From assembly GCA_036250195.1 (NCBI GenBank), contig JAVHZZ010000011.1:54312811-54376810 (forward strand): a DNA stretch of 64,000 nt. The letters run 5' to 3'. A program made the position numbers and the translations under genes. The first letter of the stretch is position 1, and each line of letters opens with the position of its first letter. Of this stretch, positions 56,768 through 64,000 are shown piece after piece. A model generated the notes under the pieces. That model was not told where the DNA came from. It saw only the letters and a program-made list of their open reading frames with translations, and did not search any database. The DNA comes from Mixophyes australis. Taxonomy: Eukaryota > Chordata > Amphibia > Anura > Limnodynastidae.

Positions 56768-57247
56768 ATATAAAAGCACACGATCAATATAATAAGGCGC
56801 TAGCAACCACACTGTAACCACCAGTTAGATAATTGGTATAAAAGATGTGCCAGATGTTCAGTCCCACAAAAAACACATATAGCTCAAATTGAAGAGCGGC
56901 AGCCGCAGATGACTTGTGTCCAGATGGTAAGTCCGGAAGAATTGAGGTAACTGTTGATAGAGAAAACAAGTAGGGCGCCCAATGTGTAATATCAGATAGA
57001 AATGGGGACGATGTAATAAACTGCGTACCGTAAGGATTCCAGAATCAAGTGATATGGTAGGAGTTCCTCTTCAGAGGTAGTGCCTCCCCCTCATCCACAG
57101 GATGATGACAATGTGGATATAAAAGCACATATAGTGTAGTATAGTTGTGTTATGTAACACCAATTGTGATAAAACCTCCACCACTATCAATAGTGGAAGC
57201 CCAACAACCATAAGCGGCTTAATATTAGGTATACACCTCCAAATACA
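56768..57247 (-). repeat. Penelope direct repeat (5' pseudo-LTR)
   Basis: 480 bp, upstream of the coding frames on the minus strand, so it should hold the promoter. One visible base difference from the other copy. Confidence 0.95.
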
Positions 57248-57293
57248 TATGTATGGAAAAAAAAAGTGATTATATATATAATCACTTTTTTTT

Positions 57294-57330
<37 letters not shown>
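57247..57330. repeat. Right copy of the flanking duplication plus (TA)n
   Basis: Offset of 5033 bp from the left copy over about 69 bp, then a longer TA run to about 57330. It overlaps the end of the direct repeat by one base. Confidence 0.85.
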
Positions 57331-57333
<3 letters not shown>

Positions 57334-57627
57334 GGGGCCCCCTTAACTTACCTTAAGTCTGATCCTCTTCTTTTTTCCGCGCCGCTGAGTCTCTTCTGCC
57401 CTCTTCCGTGCTGTGGAGTGACATCACGCCCAGCATTCACTGCGAGCACAGCACGGAAGAGGGGACCAGGGAGGGAGCCGGATCACCGCTGATGTGACCG
57501 CAAGGTAAGTATTTTAAAAAAAAAAAAATAATAATTTTTTCTAGGATTCGGACGGGCCCCCCTTGCCTGCAGGGCCCCCGGGCACCTGCCCATCGTACCC
57601 AATGGAAGAGACGGCCCTGCAGGTAGG

Positions 57628-58018
57628 TGTCACTTTCTTTTATTAAATGTATTGTTTTAACTTATTACTGAGATAGATGTGATAGAGGAAAGTCAAACAT
57701 ACTTTGATTTTGGAAGACTATGACACATTTACCTTCTAAAATGCTGGTAAGGTGTGTGTATAAGTGAACCTGCCATCTCCGCTCAGAGAGAATGAGGGGC
57801 TTGCTTTCACTTTACTCTGTACCTTGTTTCTAACAAAATATGGACTAATGAACTTGTACTTTTATATCCCTGATTGATGTTCCCCAGGGTGCTGAGAATG
57901 GGACAATGTCCCATTACTTGAGGGTTGAGCTTACCACAAGTTCTTTAAAGGTGGTATATTGTTCATTGGTGTGGATTTTATGTTGCAATTTTGGGTTTCC
58001 CTGTTACATGTATAGCTC
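57628..58018. other. No gene recognised
   Basis: Short AT-rich spacer between the hAT MITE and the LTR copy; nothing supported. Confidence 0.5.
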
Positions 58019-59153
58019 TGTCACGGGCACTAGGAGTCTTTGCCCAGGATATCACCAGATGATGGACTTACCAGAGTAATATAGTTGGTACTATAGTTGG
58101 TACTCACCTTGGCTACACACGCTAAATGGAGTAGACTTTGTGGTTACCAGCCCGCCTGCCATCTGCTGACTCGGACCCGCCTGGGTTGCCTCGTGTCTCC
58201 CACTGCCTGGAGTCGCCTGCTGTCTCCTGCCGTCTTCCCCATCCATCCTCTACACGTGGCTCCTCTCTGACCGCCGCCGCCGTCTCTGGTACCGCTTCCT
58301 GCTCACCCTTATCCGTCCGCTGTCTCCTGCCGCCTGAGCTGCCTGTGTCTCCTGGTCACCGCCGCGTGGTCTTCCAGACAAGTTCCCCTGGACACCCACA
58401 GGCTTGGCCTGCCTTCCACACTGCCTGCTGCTCTCTGCCGTTCCTGATCTCTGGCCCTCCTGAGGACTACAGCGACCTGTGGTAATCGGCCCCGCACTCC
58501 TCTGGACACCCGCTGCCTGAAGCTCCTGCTTCTAAGTCTCCTGGCAACCACAGACGTCGCAGACTTTCTTCCAGTGACTTTGTCTCATCTCAGACTTCAC
58601 AGACTTTAGCCCAGTGACTTTGTCTCATCTCCCGGGTTTGTTCTCATTCTCATTCTCCTGTTTTCACCCTAGTCCATATTGTACTGTATTTATTGTTCTC
58701 GGCTTCCTTTGTAGGCCTTATTTTTATTTTTATTCCACTTGTATTTCTTTATTTATTTCTTTATTTATTATATTTTTATATTTATTTTCTCCATTCTTTA
58801 TTTTTATTTTTCGCTCTCTATTTTTATTGCATTACTGTACTTATTTTTATTTTTCGCTCTCTGTTTTTATTGCATTAACTGTATTTATTTATCTCTATTT
58901 GCATTTCTTATTTACTTATTTACTGTATTTAATTATTTCTATTTTCTTCTCTTATTTACTGTATTTAATTATAATTTAATTATTTCTATTTGCATTTCTT
59001 AATCTATTCCAACAGCATTTTATTTCTCCCTTGGTACTCCCCTGCTCTCAGTCTATTGGCCTTTCTTGTCTCTTTGTTCCCCGTTCACGCCTCTCTGTCT
59101 CATTTAACACGGCTTGCCTTGCCTAGCCTCTTTGCCACACCTCTCCCCACCAT

Positions 59154-59307
59154 CATTGTCATTGTTGGCTATTACTTTATTTAACTCACTTATCTCATTT
59201 CCTCTTGTCTACCTTCTGACTCCCCCTGTCCATTGTCATTGTTGGCTATTACTTTATTTAACTCACTTATCTCAATTCCTCTTGTCTACCTTCTGACTCC
59301 CCCTGTC
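59154..59307 (+). repeat. 77-bp tandem duplication in the L2 5' region
   Basis: Two units, 59154-59230 and 59231-59307, each starting CATTGTCATTGTTGGCTA and nearly identical (one visible difference). May be a promoter-region variation. Confidence 0.9.
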
Positions 59308-59380
59308 CTCCTCTCCCGCCCCTCTGCTTCAGAAGATTCTTCGGTCCCCTCTACTTCTTCCACTCCTCCCCCACCCCACC

Positions 59381-60860
59381 ATGCCTCCCTGTTCACTTGC
59401 CATACCCATACTCTCACCTCGCCCAACTTCATGCTCCTGTCCCCGCACTCCCCCGCGCACTGCTAACCTTGCCAACCTTATCCCCATCTCCCCTATCCCT
59501 TCCCTCCCTTTCTCCTGTGCCCTCTGGAATGCTAGATCCGTCCGCAACAAACTCCCCTCTATCCATGACCTCTTCTTATCTAACTCTCTTAACCTTCTTG
59601 CCATTACCGAAACCTGGCTCACTGATTCCGACACTGCCTCCCCTGCCGCTCTCTCCTATGGCAGCCTCTCCTTCACCCACTCCGCCAGACCTGGAGACCG
59701 CCCAGGCGGTGGAGTGGGCATTCTCCTATCCTCCACCTGTACTTTCAGACTCATTCCTCCTGAACCCTCCCTCTCCTTCTCCTCTTTTGAAGTCCACTCT
59801 ATCCGTCTCTTCTACCCCATCCATCTCCACGTCTCTGTCATATACCGTCCCCCTGGGCCCTCCTCCCTTTTCCTTGACAACTTTTCTGCCTGGCTTCCAC
59901 ACCACCTCTCCTCTGACATCCCCTCCATTATCCTTGGCGACTTCAATATCCCTATTGACAACCCCACCGACCCTGCTTCCGTCAAACTCCTTGCCCTTTC
60001 TTCCTCCCTTGGCCTCTCCCAATGGACCTCCTCTTCTACCCACTGCCTTGGTCACTCCCTTGACCTTGTCTTCTCCCACCGTTGCAGTCTGTCCGACTTC
60101 ACTATCTCCCCCTTTCCACTCTCGGACCACCATCTCCTCTCATTCTCTCTCTCCTCTACTCCTGCACCCCTCCCCCCACCCAAATCTACCCGGTCCAGGC
60201 GCGATCTCGACACCCTTGATCCTGCTATTCTATCCTCTTCTCTCGAAACTCTCCTCTCTCCCCTTTCCACCCTGTCCTGCCCTAATCAGGCGGCCTCCCT
60301 CTATAACCAAACCCTCTCCGCCGCCCTTGATGCGGTTGCCCCTGCCCAGCCCATCCACCTTCACTGCTCTAATCCCCAACCCTGGCACTCCAAACTTACC
60401 CGTTTCCTCCAAAAATGCTCTCGTACTGCCGAACGCCACTGGAGGAAATCTCGCTCCCTGGCTGATTTCCTCCACTTCAAGTTTATCCTCTCCTCCTACA
60501 GCTCTGCCCTCTCGCTCGCTAAGCAATCCTTCTTTAAATCCCTCATCTCCTCCCAGTCCTCCAACCCCCGCCGCCTCTTCACTACCTTTAACACTCTCCT
60601 GTCTCCCCCACCTCGCCCCCTCCCTTCCTCCTTATCTGCCAATGACTTCACCTCCTTTTTCTCCTCAAAAATCGCGGCCATCAGACTTGAAATCTCCTCC
60701 TCCACCCACTCTTCCGCCACCCCCCCTCTCGCCCTTCCGCCCCCCTCCACTCTTCCCCCCTCTCCCTCCAGCCACCAACTACTTCTCTCCTTCCGCCCCA
60801 CCTCGGGTGAGAAAGTCCACTCTCTCATTTCTTCTTCCCCCCTTCTACCTGCCCCCAGGA
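59381..60860 (+). CDS. L2 ORF, N-terminal part: APE endonuclease
   Basis: The ATG at 59381 opens a frame with the AP-endonuclease motifs: [10 protein letters not shown] (Asn50), ITETWL (Glu77), [10 protein letters not shown] (Asp), then SLDLVFSH and SDHHLLSFS (Asp-His pair). All expected catalytic residues are present. After [16 protein letters not shown] the frame runs to about 60860, where homology moves to another frame; the open frame itself continues as nonsense to 61234. The nuclease nicks target DNA to start target-primed reverse transcription. Confidence 0.9.
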
Positions 60861-62358
60861 CCCCATCCCTTCTCACCTTCTTCGCTCCCTTTCCGCCTCC
60901 ACCTGCTCCCACCTCGCTCACCTCTTTAATCTGTCCCTCTCCACCGGCATCTTCCCCTCCGCTTTTAAACATGCTATCGTCTCACCCATTCTCAAGAAAC
61001 CCAATCTTGACCCCACCTCACTCTCTAATTACCGCCCCATTTCCCTTATCCCATTTGCCTCCAAAATATTCGAGAGACTTGTCTGCAACCGTCTCTCCAC
61101 CTACCTCTCTGAACACTCCCTCCTTGACCCTCTCCAATCAGGCTTCCGCCCCCTCCATTCCACTGAAACTGCCCTGGCTCAAGTTACAAACGATCTCCTC
61201 TCGGCTAAAGCCATGGGCCACTACTCCCTCCTGATTCTCCTCGACCTCTCAGTGGCCTTTGACACCGTTGACCACCCCCTCCTGCTTCACACCCTTCAGT
61301 CCATTGGCCTCTCCGGTACCGTCCTCTCCTGGTTCAACTCTTACCTTGCCGACCGTTCCTTCTCTGTTTCCACCTCTGATTCTCTCTCCCCTTCTTCCTC
61401 CCTTCCAGTCGGGGTCCCTCAGGGCTCTGTCCTTGGACCCTTACTATTCTCACTATACACCTCTTCTCTGGGTGCACTCATCAGCTCCTTCGGCCTCAAG
61501 TACCACCTTTATGCTGATGACACTCAACTCTACCTTTCCTCTCCTGATCTCTCTCCCTCCCTTCTTTCCAGGGTATCCGCATGCCTCTCTGCCATCTCCT
61601 CCTGGATGTCCTCTAGATTTCTTAAACTCAATCTTGCTAAAACTGAACTCATTGTCTTTCCTCCCTCTCGTACCTCCTTCCCCTCTGACCTCTCCATCAC
61701 TGTTGACAACTCATCTATCTCCCCTGTTCCCCAACTCCGCTGCCTAGGTGTCATCCTCGACTCCTCTCTCTCCTTTGCCCCTCACATTCAATCTCTCGCC
61801 AAATCCTGCCGTTTCCAGCTTCGCAACATTGCCCGCATTCGGCCCTTCCTCTCCCAGGATGCCACCAAATCTCTCGTCCACTCTCTGATTATCTCCCGCT
61901 TGGACTACTGCAACCTTCTCCTTATCGGCCTCCCCCTCTCTCATCTCGCTCCCCTTAGATCTGTACTTAACGCCGCTGCTAGGCTTATTTTCCTCTCTCG
62001 CCGTTCCACCTCTGTCTCCCCACTCTACCAAGCCCTTCACTGGCTCCCCTTCCCCTACAGAATCCTTTTCAAGCTCCTCACTCTGACTTACAAGGCCCTT
62101 GCCAACTCCACTGCTCCCTACATCTCTAACCTTATCTCTATTCACACTCCCTCCCGCCCTCTGCGATCGTCCAACGATCGTCGCCTCTCTTCCCCTCTGA
62201 TTACCTCCTCTCATGCACGTATCCAAGACTTCTCCCGCGCTGCTCCCCTCCATTGGAACAAGCTCCCCAGCTCCATCAGAATTTCCCCTAATCTGTCCTC
62301 TTTCAAACGAACATTAAAAACCCACCTTTTCCTTAAAGCCTTCCAGTCTCATGCCTAA
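60857..62358 (+). CDS. L2 ORF, C-terminal part: reverse transcriptase
   Basis: Frame 1 is open from about 60857 to the TAA after QSHA at 62358; the first ATG is at 61213 but homology begins at the frameshift ([14 protein letters not shown]). RT motifs in order: [62 protein letters not shown], the catalytic YADDTQLY (100-103 counted from the ATG) and the C-terminal [15 protein letters not shown]. It joins the endonuclease frame by one small indel near 60845-60860, so this copy is one lesion from a full-length frame. Confidence 0.9.
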
Positions 62359-64000
62359 ACTCCCACCGGTCGGCTACCTCTCTTTCTCATCCCTTCTTCC
62401 CTTCTCCCCCTTCCTCGACTCTATCTCCGTCTCATCCATGTGCCTGTCTGTCTTCCCCTCCCTTTAGATTGTACGCTCCTTTGAGCAGGGCTCTCCTACC
62501 TCCTGTTTCCATCACTTTTAACTGTGCTCTCCAGCTACTCAGCTCACCTCCTCTCAGTCCCTCTGCCCTCTGTCTCCTCTCGCTTCTCTCCGCTCCCCTC
62601 AGTGACTCTTTACCTGTCATCCGTGCCCACCCTCTTGGGCCATAGTTACCTGCCTATACTCACTTTTCCCCTCCCTCCCTCTCTTTCATGCTGTGCCTGA
62701 GCCCCCAGAGTTATAGTGCTTACTGTTACTTGCACTGTGCTTCTTCACCTTGTACTGTGCCATTGTTTGTCCTTGTACGGCGCGACGGATACTTTGTGGC
62801 GCCCTATAAATAAAAATTAATAATAATAATAATAATAATACTATGGTTCTCTGGTAGCAGGGTGACAACGGAACAGGAGAAACAGCAGATGGTGAGAGAA
62901 TGCTCGAGGAAAGTCTATGACTAGCAGCAACTGGTAATGAGTAGATGAATGTACACGAGGAACCAGATGGACATGGAAACGTGAGGAAAGTCAGTGGTCT
63001 GCGTATAGCAAGTTGTACCACTGCTATAGTGAGGAGGAATGTCCAGGAGTAGCGAGGAGGTAGTGAGAGTCAGCGATCTGCGTATAGCAAGTTGTACCGC
63101 TGTCTATAGTGAAGGAATGGAATCCAGGTGAAAGTAGGTAACGGGGAAGTCAGTGGTCTGCGTATAGCAAGTTGTACCACTGCTTATGTGAGAGGATACT
63201 TGAAACTGGTGTCACAGGGAACAGGAGTCAGTGGTCTGCGTCAGCAAGTTGTACCACTGCTATATATATGTGAGGAGGGACACGAGGAGATGAATGTAAA
63301 GCAGAGTATACACGGGGCACACAGAACTGGATCCCACGATGATATCCACAATACAACGATAACTGACAAGCACTGCTTGAAGTATACAAAGTCACAATAG
63401 CTATCCAGGCAATAGGAAACAAAGTCAATGGTAACAATAGCTTCAGTGGATAGGAGGCTCCGGAGGAGAACACAACTCAGTCCAGATGGGTATGCAATAC
63501 AAAAGCAAAGTCAATGGAAAGTATGCATACCGCGGTTCAGGAGAGCAGGCTGTCAGAGAGACGTGCAGGGATATCTGAAAGGCTGAAGGCCGGCAGGAGG
63601 AGAGACCACTGGAGGGTGGAAGCGGTAATCAGGTTGGTGCAGCGCACGGCAGGTAATCCAGAATCAACGAAGCAATACTCAGGAAGCAGTAGTAAGTGGA
63701 ACTGGAAACATGAAGAACACGGGAGAGTTGAGGCTGTCTGATATCCAGTAGTAGTGGTGGAGGCAGCGGAGAGAAGGCACGCTGAACACGGGAGAGTAGA
63801 GGCGGTCTGGAACCCTGTAGTAGTAACGGAGGCAGCGGAGAGCTGACACGATAAACACAGGTGCGTTGAGACGAACAGGAACTCTGTAGTAGTAACGGAG
63901 GTAGCGGAAAGCTGACACGATAAACCCAGGAGAGTTGAGACGATCAGGAACTCTGTAGTAGTAACGGAGGCAGCGGATAGGAATCAGCTGAGTGCAGGCA

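Larger units (their letters stand above)
52280..57247 (-). mobile_element. Penelope-like retroelement, nearly complete and young
   Basis: On the minus strand: 5' direct repeat (57247-56768), ORF1-like frame (56693-55812), RT/endonuclease frame (55932-53524), 3' UTR and the second direct repeat (52759-52280). The 480-bp direct repeats (pseudo-LTRs) align without gaps and differ at one base that I can find (aaccaaaag against aaccataag). RT motifs plus a C-terminal GIY-YIG nuclease identify a Penelope-like element. Near-identity of the repeats implies very recent insertion. Confidence 0.93.
52085..57627. mobile_element. hAT MITE that received the Penelope element
   Basis: Starts at 52093 CAGGGCCACCTTAACAAC and ends at 57619 AGAGACGGCCCTG, with the 8-bp duplication CAGGTAGG (52085-52092, 57620-57627). 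Without the Penelope insertion it would be about 0.5 kb, with GC-rich 'gggccc' blocks near both ends as in the MITE at 19386. Confidence 0.8.
58095..62838 (+). mobile_element. L2 LINE, nearly intact
   Basis: 4.7 kb: 5' region (58095-59380), one large coding region (59381-62358) with a single visible frameshift, 3' UTR and a (TAA)n tail after GCGCCCTATAAATAAA. TACTAT on both sides (58089-58094, 62839-62844) may be the target duplication. RT style ([21 protein letters not shown]) is of the L2 clade. Confidence 0.9.
58019..64000. mobile_element. Minisatellite-rich LTR, family D copy 2, split by an L2
   Basis: Starts TGTCACGGGCACTAGGAG like 24375 and follows that copy to 58094, where an L2 is inserted. 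LTR homology resumes at about 62839 (ctatggttctctggtag) and runs off the window end. The tandem arrays are at about 62990-63265 and 63730-64000; the second has units of about 70 bp where copy 1 has 80 bp. Confidence 0.8.

Noticed and set aside
59397..60929. 510-codon frame and several long antisense frames over the L2
   Set aside because: Pyrimidine-rich coding sequence leaves shadow frames open; homology is only in the frames given for endonuclease and RT.
1..64000. CRISPR arrays, rRNA genes, true tRNA genes
   Set aside because: None seen; the only tRNA-like sequence is the SINE head at 2079, and the tandem arrays are minisatellites inside LTRs.

Overview
The window reads as a piece of a large, repeat-rich vertebrate genome, most likely an anuran amphibian. 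The evidence is one spliced vertebrate gene with GT-AG introns, plus amphibian-style CR1, L2, Penelope, chromovirus, Tc1, hAT and tRNA-SINE repeats. This organism call is inference from repeat style; no species can be named. There is no prokaryotic content.

Host gene: the only convincing host gene is on the + strand, the 3' part of membrane frizzled-related protein (mfrp). Nine exons between 20646 and 43540 join in one frame (471 codons plus stop). They encode a short linker, CUB1, LDLa1, CUB2, LDLa2 and a Frizzled (Fz) domain with all ten cysteines. The cytoplasmic and transmembrane exons were not found and probably lie upstream. Its usual downstream partner C1QTNF5 was not seen in the next 20 kb.

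Layout. 1-9806: gypsy integrase scrap, several MITEs, a long-arm inverted repeat carrying a SINE and a Tc1 deletion derivative, then a minus-strand CR1 LINE. 9812-15859: a young sushi-type Ty3/gypsy chromovirus with matching LTRs and 5-bp target duplication. 16690-20273: a hAT relic. 20646-43540: mfrp, with introns loaded by LTRs, an L2 relic split by a solo LTR, a 173-bp-arm hairpin and a 7.7-kb antisense endogenous retrovirus in the last intron. 43568-52092: sparse DNA with MITEs, a Helitron-like insertion in a TA microsatellite and a hAT non-autonomous element. 52093-57619: a hAT MITE holding a very young, nearly complete Penelope-like element (PLE). 58019-64000: a second copy of the minisatellite-rich LTR split by an almost intact L2 LINE.

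Most interesting: (1) the chromovirus gag-pol overlap contains a canonical -1 slippery heptamer, a 6-nt spacer and a foldable H-type pseudoknot, the arrangement known from the domesticated gene PEG10; (2) the same element shows the layout expected for Tf1/sushi-type self-priming; (3) the Penelope element has 480-bp direct repeats that differ at one position and is flanked by an unusually long (~69 bp) duplication; (4) a gag-only antisense retrovirus sits inside the Fz-encoding part of mfrp.
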